A DNA stretch of 34,677 nt from Planctomycetota bacterium (GTDB lineage: Bacteria > Planctomycetota > UBA1135 > GCA-002686595), in assembly GCA_020847695.1 (NCBI GenBank), contig JADLBP010000076.1:1-34677 (forward strand). Reading direction: 5' to 3'. The stretch's first letter is position 1. Every line of letters begins with the position of its first letter. Below are positions 23,834-32,450 of this stretch, one piece after another. The notes below the pieces were generated by a model. The model searched no databases. It had not been told where the DNA came from and worked only from the letters and a program-made list of their open reading frames with translations. A program made the position numbers and the translations under genes.

Positions 23834-24787
23834 ATGAACACCGTGCTCCGTTCCGCCTCGCTGCTCGCCGTCCTCGCTCTCGGCGCGACCGCCGCTTCGC
23901 TCGAAGATCGAGTGACCCTGCGCTGGAAGCTCGCCGTCGGCGATTCCCTGCGCTACCGCATCACCCAAGAACAGACGATCGAGAGCGAGATGATCGGCGA
24001 GATCGCCAACAGCTCCGCGTTCGTCATCCGCCAGGACGTCGGCGCGGTCGCGGCCGACGGCACCGCCGATCTCGAGCTCCGCTACGAGGCGATCCGCCTG
24101 GAGAACGGCGGTCCCGCGGCGATGAGCTACGACTCGACGCTGACCGGCGACGCCGCGAAGCGGAACGACGCTCGGCTCGCGAAGGTCTTCCAACCGATGC
24201 TCGAGGCGAAGCTCGGGATGAAGCTCGAGCCGACCGGGCGCGTCGCGGCGCTCTCCGGCGTCGACGCGATGCTCGCGGACGCGTTCGACGGCCTCGGCTC
24301 GGCGACTCCGGGCGATCCGACCTCGATGCTCAAGGAGATGTTCACCGAGGACTCGATGCGCAAGCTGGTCGAGCTCAACGTCTTCCCGACGGAAGCGATC
24401 GAGGCCGGCCATGCGTGGAACCGGACGGTCGAGCAGAAGCTCCCGATGTTCGGCTCGCTCAAGATCTCGCTCGACAACACCTTCACCGGCGTCGAGGAGC
24501 ACGCCGGCACGCGCTGCGCGAAGATCACGGTCGCTGGCACGATGTCGCTCGAGCCTGCCGCCGAGCAGTCGATCCCGATGAAGATCTCCATCGAGTCGCC
24601 GACGATCAGTGGCGTGATGTACTTCGCGCTCGAGAACGGTCGTCTGATCGAGATGCAGATGGACACGAACATGGACATGCACATGTCGGCCGGCGGCGAA
24701 TCCGGTCAGGGCTTCGAGATGGACATGGCGATCTCGAGCTCCCAGCGCCAAGTGCTCATCGCGAAGGACGCGCCGTTCTTCGAGTGA
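23834..24787 (+). CDS. Exported protein resembling DUF6263
   Basis: 317 residues. The ATG at 23834 is chosen over an upstream in-frame ATG because AGGAG precedes it and it gives a clean signal peptide (MNTVLRSASLLAVLALGATAA). The mature start VTLRWKLAVGDSLRYRITQE is the DUF6263 pattern; the rest alternates beta strands (GTRCAKITVAGTMSLEP, GVMYFALENGRLIEMQMD) with a Met-rich end (DMHMSAGGESGQGFEMDMAI). The family is common in Planctomycetota and its function is unknown. The 3' end overlaps the convergent nfi gene by 32 bases. Confidence 0.8.
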   Translation: MNTVLRSASLLAVLALGATAASLEDRVTLRWKLAVGDSLRYRITQEQTIESEMIGEIANSSAFVIRQDVGAVAADGTADLELRYEAIRLENGGPAAMSYDSTLTGDAAKRNDARLAKVFQPMLEAKLGMKLEPTGRVAALSGVDAMLADAFDGLGSATPGDPTSMLKEMFTEDSMRKLVELNVFPTEAIEAGHAWNRTVEQKLPMFGSLKISLDNTFTGVEEHAGTRCAKITVAGTMSLEPAAEQSIPMKISIESPTISGVMYFALENGRLIEMQMDTNMDMHMSAGGESGQGFEMDMAISSSQRQVLIAKDAPFFE

Positions 24788-25442
24788 GCCGGTCGCTCGC
24801 GAGCGCGTCCGCATGCCGCACCGGTTCGGGCAGGCGATAGCGGATCGAGCACGCGAGCACCACTTCCGCGGCGAACTCCAGGTCGACGCGGTGCCCGATC
24901 GAGACGTAGACCGGCCTCACGCGCGCCCGAGTGCGCAGCGCGAGGCCGATCCGTTCCCCGTGATCAACCAACGGCTCGCGTGCGCCGCGCTCGTCGCCGA
25001 GCGGGGCGTGCTCGCCGACGAGCAGCGACTTGCCGCACCCGATCGACGGCCGATCGACGACGACGCCGAGATGCGACGCGATCCCGAAGCGGCGCGGATG
25101 CGCGATGCCGTGGCCGTCGACCAAGAGTACGTCCGGCGGTTCGCGGAGCGCGGCCCACGCCGCCTCGATCGCGGGCAACTCGCGGAACGCGAGCAGTCCG
25201 GGGATGTACGGGAAGCGGAGCTCGCGCTCGCGTGTGACAGCCTCGACGAGCTCCAGCTCCGGATAGCGATAGACCGCGATCGCCGCGCGCACGTGTCCGT
25301 CCCGGATCCCGCAATCGACACCGGCGACAGTCGCGATCTGCGGAGTTCGGCGGAGGCACTCGACCCGCGCTCGCAAGCGCTCTTGGAGCTCCCGGGCCGC
25401 CTGCGGCGTCGGATCCCACCGTGTCGGCAGATTCACTCCCAT
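24756..25442 (-). CDS. nfi: Endonuclease V
   Basis: 228 residues from the ATG at 25442; the upstream ATG at 25496 would add 18 residues that the family lacks. Endonuclease V nicks DNA one base 3' of deaminated adenine (inosine) and starts repair. Matches to the E. coli enzyme run the full length: TVAGVDCGIRDGHVRAAIAV (Asp43), FPYIPGLLAFRELPAIEAAW (Glu88), LLVDGHGIAHPRRFGIASHL (Asp109), the conserved Lys in SIGCGKSLL, and RLPEPVRHADALASDR. All metal ligands are present. It is divergent from the KaiB-like gene across only 68 bases, and a minus-strand TATGCT (25460-25455) ends 12 bases before its ATG. Confidence 0.96.
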   Translation of the reverse strand: MGVNLPTRWDPTPQAARELQERLRARVECLRRTPQIATVAGVDCGIRDGHVRAAIAVYRYPELELVEAVTRERELRFPYIPGLLAFRELPAIEAAWAALREPPDVLLVDGHGIAHPRRFGIASHLGVVVDRPSIGCGKSLLVGEHAPLGDERGAREPLVDHGERIGLALRTRARVRPVYVSIGHRVDLEFAAEVVLACSIRYRLPEPVRHADALASDRLTRRTARPSR

Positions 25443-25454
25443 CGCCGCCGGAAG

Positions 25455-25460
25455 AGCATA
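25455..25460 (-). promoter_or_regulatory. TATGCT -10-like element before nfi
   Basis: On the minus strand TATGCT is followed by 12 bases and then the nfi ATG. It lies inside the 68-base region shared with the KaiB-like gene. No convincing -35 is seen. Confidence 0.4.
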
Positions 25461-25472
25461 CGCTGATGCCCG

Positions 25473-25501
25473 TTGAAGGCCCTTGCCCCTTCCCATAACT
25501 T
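25473..25501 (+). promoter_or_regulatory. Promoter of the KaiB-like gene
   Basis: TTGAAG at 25473-25478 and TAACTT at 25496-25501 are separated by exactly 17 bases. The -10 ends nine bases before the ATG at 25511, which gives a very short or absent leader, and no Shine-Dalgarno sequence is present. Confidence 0.5.
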
Positions 25502-25510
25502 GAGCCGCGC

Positions 25511-25813
25511 ATGACGCCTCCCGAGGCCGCCCCGCGAGCGGAGAAATCGCTGGTCCTGTACGTCGCGGGCAATTCCCGACGCGCGCTCGGTGCGATGGGC
25601 GAGCTGCGGCGTTTCGTCGAGGAGCGCCGCGACGAAGCTTGGCAACTCGAGGTCGTCGACGTGCTGCAACCCGGCGCGAAAGCGTCCGCCGCCGAGGTGC
25701 TGATGACGCCGACGCTGGTCGCGCGTGTCGGAGGCGTCGAGCGGCGGATCATCGGACGATTCGACGAGCTCGCGCCCGCGCTCGGTGCACGTCCGGAGAA
25801 TGGCAGATCATGA
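25511..25813 (+). CDS. Stand-alone KaiB-like thioredoxin-fold protein
   Basis: 100 residues. The family pattern is clear: LVLYVAGNSRRALGAMGELR at the start, WQLEVVDVLQPG in the middle, then VLMTPTLVARVGGVERRIIG with the conserved cis-Pro TPTL, and a final F/L-DEL helix. KaiB in cyanobacteria switches fold to bind KaiC; KaiB-like domains also form the sensor part of SasA-type kinases. No kaiA or kaiC is present in the window, so a clock role is not supported here. It overlaps the GGDEF-EAL gene by four bases (ATGA), so it may bind or regulate that enzyme. Confidence 0.85.
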   Translation: MTPPEAAPRAEKSLVLYVAGNSRRALGAMGELRRFVEERRDEAWQLEVVDVLQPGAKASAAEVLMTPTLVARVGGVERRIIGRFDELAPALGARPENGRS

Positions 25814-27876
25814 ACGAGTCCACGAGCGAAGGCTCGACGCCGTTCCTGCGCTCCAACGAACCGCGTGCTCCGGAAGGGCGGCTCGAGACGATCATCCATC
25901 GCGACGCCAACGCCGCGCTCGTGGTCTCGATGCAGGGGACGATCCGCCACGCGAACCCGGCGGCCGAGCGTTTGTTCGGACGCGCGGCGTCCGAGCTCGT
26001 CGGCCGCGCGGTCGGCATCCCGCTGCACGGCGCGGACACGCCGGAGATCGACGTGCGTCGGCCCGACGGCGAGCTCGCGGTCGCGGAGCTCTTCAGCCTC
26101 GAGACCGTGTGGTCCGGCGAAACCGTCTTCCTGATCTCGCTGCGCGACATCACGGCGAGAGCGCGCGCCGAGGAAGCGCTGCGCGAGAGTGAAGAGCGCT
26201 ATGCGCTCGCCGCGCGCGCCGCGAACGACGGACTCTTCGACTGGGACGTCTCGATCAATCGCGTCTACTACTCGCCGCGGTGGAAGACGATGCTCGGCTA
26301 CGACGAGGACGAGATCGGCGACTCGCCCGAGGAGTGGTTCTCGCGCGTGCACGTCGAGGACCTCGATCGCGTCCGCGCCGCGGTCGCCGCGCACATCGAC
26401 GGACTGACGTCGCACTTCGAGAACGAGTACCGCATCCGTCACAAGACGGGCGCTTGGCGGTGGGTCCTCTGCCGCGGGCTCGCGGTGCGCGACCCGCTCG
26501 GCCGCGCGACGCGCATGGCCGGTTCGCAGAGCGACGTGACGCACCGCAAGCTCGCCGAGCAACAGCTCAACCACCGCGCGTTCTACGACCCGCTGACCAA
26601 CCTGCCCAACCGGGCGTTGTTCATCGATCGCTTGCGGCACGCGATGCGCCGCGCGCAGCGACGCAAGGACTACCAGTTCGCGGTGCTCTTCCTCGACATC
26701 GACCGGTTCAAGACGGTCAACGACTCGCTCGGGCACATGGCGGGCGATCGCCTGCTCGTGATGGCCGCGCGCAGGCTCGAGCTCTCGCTCCGGCCCGGTG
26801 ACTCCGTCGCTCGCCTCGGCGGCGACGAATTCACGGTGCTGCTCGAGGACATCCGCGACGAATCGGACGCGACCCGCGTCGCCGACCGCATCCAGCGCGA
26901 GCTGGTCACGCCTTTCGACATCAACGGCCACGAGATCGTCACGTCGGTCTCGATCGGCATCGCGCGCAGCTCGACGGGCTACGAGAACCCCGAGGACATC
27001 CTGCGCGATGCCGACACCGCGATGTACCGCGCGAAAGCCGCCGGGCGCGCGAAGTACGCGATCTTCGACACCGCGATGCACGAGCGCGCGGTCGCGCTGC
27101 TGACGATGGAGGCCGACCTCCGCCGCGCGATCGAGCGCACCGAGCTGACCGTCTACTACCAGCCGATCGTGTCGCTCGACAGCGGTCGGATCTCCGGCGT
27201 CGAAGCGCTCGTGCGCTGGAACCATCCGCAGCGCGGCCTGGTCCGGCCGAACGACTTCATCCCGCTCGCCGAAGAGACCGGACTGATCGTGCCGATCGGA
27301 CGCTTCGTGCTCGCCGAGGCGTGCCGCCACGTCGGAGCCTGGCGCGAGGAATTCGACTTCCGCGACAACTTCGCGCTGCACGTCAACCTCTCCGGCCGCC
27401 AGTTCAGCCAAGCGGACCTGGTCGGCCAGATCCGTGCGACGCTCGACGAGACCGGCTTCCAACCCGGCGACCTGCGCCTCGAGATCACCGAGAGCGTGGT
27501 CATGGAACGCCCCGAGAACGCGCGCGCGATGCTGCTGCAATTGCGCGAGCTCGGCGTCCGCCTGTCGATCGACGACTTCGGCACGGGCTACTCGTCGCTC
27601 GCGTACTTGCAGCGCTTCCCGATCGACACGCTCAAGATCGACCGCTCGTTCGTCAGCGGCATCGGCACGAAGGGCGAGAACTCCGAGATCGCGCGCACGA
27701 TCATCGACATCGGGCACAACCTCGGCATGGTCGTCGTCGCGGAAGGCGTCGAGACGTTGGAGCAGCTCGCGCAGATGCGCGCGTTGCGCTGCGAGTCCGC
27801 GCAGGGCTACCTCTTCTCGAAGCCGGTCGACGTCGACGCGACCCGCGCGCTCCTACGCCACGCGCCGACCTGGTGA
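25810..27876 (+). CDS. PAS-PAS-GGDEF-EAL cyclic-di-GMP enzyme
   Basis: 688 residues, soluble. Two PAS domains occupy about 25-125 (ALVVSMQGTIRHANPAAERL) and 130-250 (NDGLFDWDVSINRVYYSPRW, ending GSQSDVTHRK). The diguanylate cyclase domain (about 255-420) has GGDEF intact at 337-341 and an RPGD inhibitory site five residues before it. The phosphodiesterase domain (about 430-685) has EAL at 465-467 and the other expected catalytic segments: HVNLSGRQF, LRLEITES, IDDFGTGYSS and LKIDRSFV. Both activities should therefore be possible, with the PAS domains deciding the balance. It is translationally coupled to the KaiB-like gene and overlaps the convergent permease by 24 bases. Confidence 0.95.
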   Translation: MNESTSEGSTPFLRSNEPRAPEGRLETIIHRDANAALVVSMQGTIRHANPAAERLFGRAASELVGRAVGIPLHGADTPEIDVRRPDGELAVAELFSLETVWSGETVFLISLRDITARARAEEALRESEERYALAARAANDGLFDWDVSINRVYYSPRWKTMLGYDEDEIGDSPEEWFSRVHVEDLDRVRAAVAAHIDGLTSHFENEYRIRHKTGAWRWVLCRGLAVRDPLGRATRMAGSQSDVTHRKLAEQQLNHRAFYDPLTNLPNRALFIDRLRHAMRRAQRRKDYQFAVLFLDIDRFKTVNDSLGHMAGDRLLVMAARRLELSLRPGDSVARLGGDEFTVLLEDIRDESDATRVADRIQRELVTPFDINGHEIVTSVSIGIARSSTGYENPEDILRDADTAMYRAKAAGRAKYAIFDTAMHERAVALLTMEADLRRAIERTELTVYYQPIVSLDSGRISGVEALVRWNHPQRGLVRPNDFIPLAEETGLIVPIGRFVLAEACRHVGAWREEFDFRDNFALHVNLSGRQFSQADLVGQIRATLDETGFQPGDLRLEITESVVMERPENARAMLLQLRELGVRLSIDDFGTGYSSLAYLQRFPIDTLKIDRSFVSGIGTKGENSEIARTIIDIGHNLGMVVVAEGVETLEQLAQMRALRCESAQGYLFSKPVDVDATRALLRHAPTW

Positions 27877-29274
27877 GCCGCCGCTCGCGCGCGACGCGCC
27901 GCGGCTCCAGAACGCGTACAGCACGACGCCGACGCCGAGCAGGATCGCCGCCCGCAACACCGCGGCGCCCTGGGCGCTCGTCACCCCCCACACCAGCACG
28001 GCGACGGTCGCGACCAAGAAGATCGCCGGCAGCACGGGATAGCCGAACGCGCGGTACGGCCGCTCGAGGTCGGGTCGGGTGATCCGCAGCTTGAAGAACG
28101 TCAGCGCGCAGAGGATGAAGAAGAGGTAGTCGCAGACGGTGACCATCTCGAGCAGGTCGAGCTGCTTGCCGAACGCAACGTGCGCGCACGAGAAGAGCCC
28201 CTGAACCAGGATCGCGACCCACGGCGTGCCGTAGCGCGCGTGCACCTTGCCCGCGGAGCGGAAGAAGACGCCGTCGCGAGCCATCGCGTAGAAGATCCGC
28301 GGCGTGACCAGCAGGATCGCTTGCACGAACGCGAGCGTCGACAGCGCGACCAGGCCCGCGATCAGGGGCTCGCCCCAGGAGACGACGCGACCCGCGGCGT
28401 CCGCCGCTGGAGTCGCCGTGCTCGCGGTCGCTTCGACGCCGAGGATCGAGAGCACCGCCCAGTTGACCGCCATGTAGAGCGCGATGACGACGAACGTGCC
28501 GATCAACGTGCCGCGCGGGAGGTTCTTCTGCGGCTCCTTGATCTCGCTGGCGACCGCCGCGATGTTCTGCCAGCCGCCGACGGAGAACAGGATCTGCAGG
28601 AGCGCCGCGCCGGTCGCGGCGAGCGACGCGCCGAAGAACACGGCATCGCCGCCGTCCGCACTCGGCGTCGCGACCGCGCCGCTCGCGACGGCCCCGTCCG
28701 GCGCGGCGAACACCGCGAGCGCGACGATCAACAGGATGCCGCCGATCTTCGCGGCCATGCTGAGGTCCTGCACGATCGCGCCGAGCTTGACCCCGCGGAT
28801 GTTCAGCAGCGTCATCGCCCCGATCACCCCGACCGCGGCGAAGCGCTTGGTCGCGTCCGACCAGGGCTCGCCTCCCGCGTAGAGGTGCTGGAGCTTCTCC
28901 GCGTGACCGACGAAGACGCCCGCGACCCACGCGGTCGCGCCGGAGACGATCGCCGCGAGCAGGATCCAGCCGAACGCGAACGCCGCGAAGCGACCGAAGC
29001 CCTCGCGGATGAAGACGTACTGGCCGCCGGTGCGCGGGAACATGCCGCCGAGCTCGGCGAACACCAACGCGCCGCACACCGCGATCACGCCGCCGAGCGC
29101 CCAGAGCAGCAGGATCCCGTCGACCGACGGGATCCGCTGCGCGATCTCGCTCGGCGCGCGGAAGATCCCCGCGCCGATGATCGTGCCCATGCCGATCAGC
29201 GTGACGTCGAGCAGACCGAGCGTCGGCACGAGGCCGCGCTCGGAGTCACGAGGTTGGTCGCGGGGTTCCGCCAT
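27853..29274 (-). CDS. APC-superfamily amino acid permease
   Basis: 473 residues with about twelve membrane spans. The N-terminal consensus LIGMGTIIGAGIFRAPSEIA in span 1 carries the unwound glycine-rich substrate loop of LeuT-fold amino acid transporters, and GGMFPRTGGQYVFIREGFGR after span 2 is typical of the LAT/y+L branch. IAAVASEIKEPQKNLPRGTL and TPRIFYAMARDGVFF are further family marks. It is expected to exchange or import amino acids across the inner membrane. A linker ATASTATPAADAAGR between middle spans is longer than usual. The 3' end overlaps the GGDEF-EAL gene. Substrate is undetermined. Confidence 0.92.
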   Translation of the reverse strand: MAEPRDQPRDSERGLVPTLGLLDVTLIGMGTIIGAGIFRAPSEIAQRIPSVDGILLLWALGGVIAVCGALVFAELGGMFPRTGGQYVFIREGFGRFAAFAFGWILLAAIVSGATAWVAGVFVGHAEKLQHLYAGGEPWSDATKRFAAVGVIGAMTLLNIRGVKLGAIVQDLSMAAKIGGILLIVALAVFAAPDGAVASGAVATPSADGGDAVFFGASLAATGAALLQILFSVGGWQNIAAVASEIKEPQKNLPRGTLIGTFVVIALYMAVNWAVLSILGVEATASTATPAADAAGRVVSWGEPLIAGLVALSTLAFVQAILLVTPRIFYAMARDGVFFRSAGKVHARYGTPWVAILVQGLFSCAHVAFGKQLDLLEMVTVCDYLFFILCALTFFKLRITRPDLERPYRAFGYPVLPAIFLVATVAVLVWGVTSAQGAAVLRAAILLGVGVVLYAFWSRGASRASGGSPGRRVA

Positions 29275-29283
29275 CGCGCCCGG

Positions 29284-29289
29284 AGCCTA
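29284..29289 (-). promoter_or_regulatory. TAGGCT -10-like element before the permease
   Basis: On the minus strand TAGGCT is followed by nine bases and then the ATG at 29274. One arm of a 13-base inverted repeat (29290-29302) lies directly upstream of it. Confidence 0.45.
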
Positions 29290-29412
29290 ACCGGACTCCG
29301 CCTCGCACCGCTGCGCCGAAAAACGCGCTTGCCCGAGAGGCCGACCCGCGAGCGCGTCCGCCGGCGCGTCGTCTTGCCCGTCGTGACACGGCGATCCGTG
29401 GCGGAGTCCGGT
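29290..29412. repeat. 13-base inverted repeat spanning the permease/hydrolase gap
   Basis: ACCGGACTCCGCC at 29290-29302 is the exact complement of GGCGGAGTCCGGT at 29400-29412. The arms bracket almost the whole gap, and the second arm reaches the hydrolase stop codon. Inside, ACGCGCT (29323-29329) pairs with AGCGCGT (29351-29357). On the minus-strand transcript it could fold as a long closed structure after the hydrolase gene. Confidence 0.5.
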
Positions 29413-32400
29413 CAGCGAGAGGCCTCGCCCGTCACCGCGCTCGCGCGCAGGAAACCACCCGGTTGCAGACGCCACCGATGGTCGAACCAGCCCGCGGCGA
29501 GCACGCCGCCATCGCCGGTGCGGGAGACCTCGCTCGAGAAGACCGCGTAGTCGGGATAGCCGACGCCCGAAACGAACGGGCTGAGCTGGTAGCCCGCGCG
29601 GATGCCCGCGAGCCCGGTGTCCGCGACGACGCCGACCAACGGCCACGCGGGCACCTCTTGCGCGAGCTTCGGGTCGAGCGCCGGATCGCGCAGGTACGGC
29701 GGCCGATCGCGCTTCGCGTCGGCGCGCGGCAGCACGAACAGCGCGCAGAGATCGCTGCCGGTCCAACGCTGCGCGCCGAGCTCGATCGAGCCCGGCCGCA
29801 CGCGGATCGGCGCATCCGCCGGGACGACCGTCGACCACGCCTGGTTCGTGCGCGAGTTGCCGTACAGGATCACGTTGCGGATCGGACGGTCCTTGCGCGC
29901 CTCGTCCGCGAGGAAGTCGGCGTCCGAGAGCAACGCGGGCGTGCCGTTCGCGCGGTACCACCACACCTGCTGATCGCAGCGCGCCCGCTCGTAGAGCGCC
30001 TTGTTCTCCTGCGGCGAGCCGCCGGTGCCGTAGACCAGCGCGAAATGCCGGCCGAACGCGCGCTTGAAGGGGCCGCTCGTTTCCGAGCTCTTCTCGCCGT
30101 CGTAGCGCGGCGCGCCGTCGACCGAGTACGCGCGCCAGGTCGATGCGAGCGAGACGCGGCCGCGCGAGGCGTCCTGCGCCCAGCTCTCGCTCTCGCGCAC
30201 GAACCACGTCGGATCGCCGATCTGCGCGACGCGCAGGTCGTTCCAGACGTCGACGACGTGTCCGTCGATCACGAACGACTTCACGCGCACGCCGACCGAC
30301 TCGATCTTCGCGAAGTCGACGCGCAGTCGCCGCACGTTGGTCGTCTCGAGAGCGAGGACGCCCTCGTCGGCGCGCCACGTACCGACGAGTCGCAACGGAG
30401 CGCCGTACTCGAGCGGTTGATCGAGCACGAACGGCCCGTACGTCGCGTTGACCGACGGATCGGCGCAGAGGAAGTCGAACTGCGGCGAGAGCACGCGCGC
30501 CGGCGTCGCCGCGAACAGCTCGAAGATCCCCGGCCAATCGACGCAGTCGACGCCCGCCGAGGCGTCGCCGTCCCACCAGTGCCCGGCCGAGGGCTGATAG
30601 TGCGAGCTCGGCCGTCCGCCGGCGCCGACCAGCAACGCCTCGAGATCGCGCGCTTCCTTGGCGGGCACGTTGTCGTCCGCGTCGCCGTGCAGGATGTACG
30701 TCGGCGTCGAGCGGAGGTTCGCGATCAGGTCTTCGGTGCGCGAGCTCGCGTCCGCAGCGCGCCACAGCCACGCGAGCTCGCCCTCGGGCCGACCGCCGTA
30801 GGTGTCGAAGCTCGACCAGCCGGCGCTCGGAGCGATCGCGGCGAAGCGCCACGGATCGGTCGTGCCGAGATGCCACGTGCCGTGCCCGCCCATCGAGTGA
30901 CCGGTGACGAAGACGCGCGCGGGGTCGGCGCCGGTGAGCTTCAGCGCGGCGTCGAGCGCCTCGTACGCGTCATCGCGGCCCCAGTCCTGCCAATCGAAGC
31001 CGTACGGCCGCCGGTTGGTCGGCGCGACGAGCCACATCCCGGGCTTCGCCGAGTAGGACTGCACTTGACCGAGCGCTTCGACGCTCGCGCCGTGCAGCGA
31101 GAGCACGACCGCCGAGTCGCGAGCGGTCGCATCGGTCGGCGGGAGCACGGCGAACGACTGGATCGAACCCTCGATCAACGAGTCGAACGTCGCTCGGCGC
31201 GCGGCGGTCGCGTCCTTGACCTCGATCGTCAGGCGCTGGCTGGTGAACGCCTTGCCGCCGCGCGGCTGGAGCCACAGCGTCACCGCGTGGCGATTGGGCT
31301 TCTCGTTCGGCGCCGGCGCGGCCTTGCGGTCGAGCGTGAAGAACGCGGTGCGGATCGAGAGCGGCCCCATCGGCGCGACAGGGAACTTGCGCTCCTTGAA
31401 GTAGCCGTCGCCGCTGGTCAGCGACAACTCCATCGGCCGCGTGGTCTCCTGCGTCGCGTTGAAGAGCAGCACGGAGCCGAACTCGTCGTTCGGCACGTCG
31501 CGGCCGGCGACGAGATCGGGTTGCACGCTGCTCCATCCGGCGAACATCACCGGCGCCTCGGGCTCGCGCAGCACGAAGCGCACGTCGCCGCGTCGGCCGC
31601 GGACGAAGATGTTGTTCGGGCCCTTCTTCAGCGCGATCGGCACGCCGCCGAATCCGTAGTCGTACGCGTCGCCGACGAAGCCGATGCCGTTGACGAAGAA
31701 GCTCGACGCGCCGTTCAACTGCGCGATCCAGACGCCGTTGTCCTCGAGCTCGATCGTCGTGAACGCGTAGCCGAAGTCGCCTTGCAGCACGCCTTCGACC
31801 GGCTCGCGCTGCTGCCAGCGTTGCTCGACGCCGGTTTCGCCGACGAGCACGTCGTCCGGCGTCGGCGTCGCCGCGCCGGGGAACGCGAGGTACTTCGCGA
31901 AGACCGCATCGGGACGGAACGGTCGACGTCCGCTCTTGTCAGTCGCTTCGAGCACCATCCAGCGGGTCGGCGTCAACGTCTTGAGCTCGCGCGGCGGCTT
32001 CGGCTCCTCGGGCACCGGCGCCGGTTGCGCGGGAGCTTGCGGGTCCGCCGCGGCGCCGGGTGCACCAGGCGCTTGCGCGCCGGGAGTCGCCGGGGTCGTC
32101 GCGGGAGCTTGCGCTCCACCCGCGGGAGCCGCGCCCTTCCCCCCGCCGCGTTGCTTGCCCGCGCCAGGTTGCTGCGCGCCAGGTTGCTGCGCGCCCGGTG
32201 CGTTCGCCGCCGGGTTGCCGGGACCTTTCGGTGCTTGCGCGCCGGGTGCATTCGCGGCGTTCGCGCCGGGCTGCTTGCCCGCGTTCGCGCCCTGGCCCTT
32301 GCCTGCGTTGGGCTTCGCGGGCGGATTCTGCGCGGCACCTTGCGCCGCCGCGGCGGGCGGAGTCGTCGGAGCTTGGGCGGCGTCGCGCGCTGCGACGTTG

Positions 32401-32444
32401 AGGAGGACCAGCGGTGCGAGGAGCGCGAGACGGGAGAACAGCAT
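29412..32444 (-). CDS. Large secreted alpha/beta hydrolase with low-complexity N-terminus
   Basis: 1010 residues. A signal peptide (MLFSRLALLAPLVLLNVAA) is followed at about 22-155 by an Ala/Pro/Gly/Gln-rich stretch with repeats such as GAQQPGAQQPGAG. Residues about 160-290 form a beta-sandwich that could bind carbohydrate (GVWIAQLNGASSFFVNGIGF). The alpha/beta-hydrolase core (about 410-650) has the nucleophile elbow GHSMGGHG (Ser517), Asp590 in HGDADDNVP and His622 in SAGHWWDG, the prolyl-oligopeptidase/acetyl-esterase arrangement. About 360 further residues follow with no domain I recognise. Likely an extracellular esterase or peptidase acting on polymer; the catalytic triad is secure, the substrate is not. 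Confidence 0.85.
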   Translation of the reverse strand: MLFSRLALLAPLVLLNVAARDAAQAPTTPPAAAAQGAAQNPPAKPNAGKGQGANAGKQPGANAANAPGAQAPKGPGNPAANAPGAQQPGAQQPGAGKQRGGGKGAAPAGGAQAPATTPATPGAQAPGAPGAAADPQAPAQPAPVPEEPKPPRELKTLTPTRWMVLEATDKSGRRPFRPDAVFAKYLAFPGAATPTPDDVLVGETGVEQRWQQREPVEGVLQGDFGYAFTTIELEDNGVWIAQLNGASSFFVNGIGFVGDAYDYGFGGVPIALKKGPNNIFVRGRRGDVRFVLREPEAPVMFAGWSSVQPDLVAGRDVPNDEFGSVLLFNATQETTRPMELSLTSGDGYFKERKFPVAPMGPLSIRTAFFTLDRKAAPAPNEKPNRHAVTLWLQPRGGKAFTSQRLTIEVKDATAARRATFDSLIEGSIQSFAVLPPTDATARDSAVVLSLHGASVEALGQVQSYSAKPGMWLVAPTNRRPYGFDWQDWGRDDAYEALDAALKLTGADPARVFVTGHSMGGHGTWHLGTTDPWRFAAIAPSAGWSSFDTYGGRPEGELAWLWRAADASSRTEDLIANLRSTPTYILHGDADDNVPAKEARDLEALLVGAGGRPSSHYQPSAGHWWDGDASAGVDCVDWPGIFELFAATPARVLSPQFDFLCADPSVNATYGPFVLDQPLEYGAPLRLVGTWRADEGVLALETTNVRRLRVDFAKIESVGVRVKSFVIDGHVVDVWNDLRVAQIGDPTWFVRESESWAQDASRGRVSLASTWRAYSVDGAPRYDGEKSSETSGPFKRAFGRHFALVYGTGGSPQENKALYERARCDQQVWWYRANGTPALLSDADFLADEARKDRPIRNVILYGNSRTNQAWSTVVPADAPIRVRPGSIELGAQRWTGSDLCALFVLPRADAKRDRPPYLRDPALDPKLAQEVPAWPLVGVVADTGLAGIRAGYQLSPFVSGVGYPDYAVFSSEVSRTGDGGVLAAGWFDHRWRLQPGGFLRASAVTGEASR
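32161..32190 (-). repeat. 15-base tandem duplication in the low-complexity region
   Basis: The 15-base unit GCGCCAGGTTGCTGC occurs twice in direct succession (32161-32175 and 32176-32190). On the minus strand it encodes the repeated five-residue unit GAQQP. Such an in-frame unit could expand or contract without breaking the gene. Confidence 0.8.
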
Positions 32445-32450
32445 CCCCCC

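Noticed and set aside
25511..25813. Circadian clock operon
   Set aside because: No kaiA or kaiC gene is in the window; the KaiB-like fold alone is not evidence of a clock.
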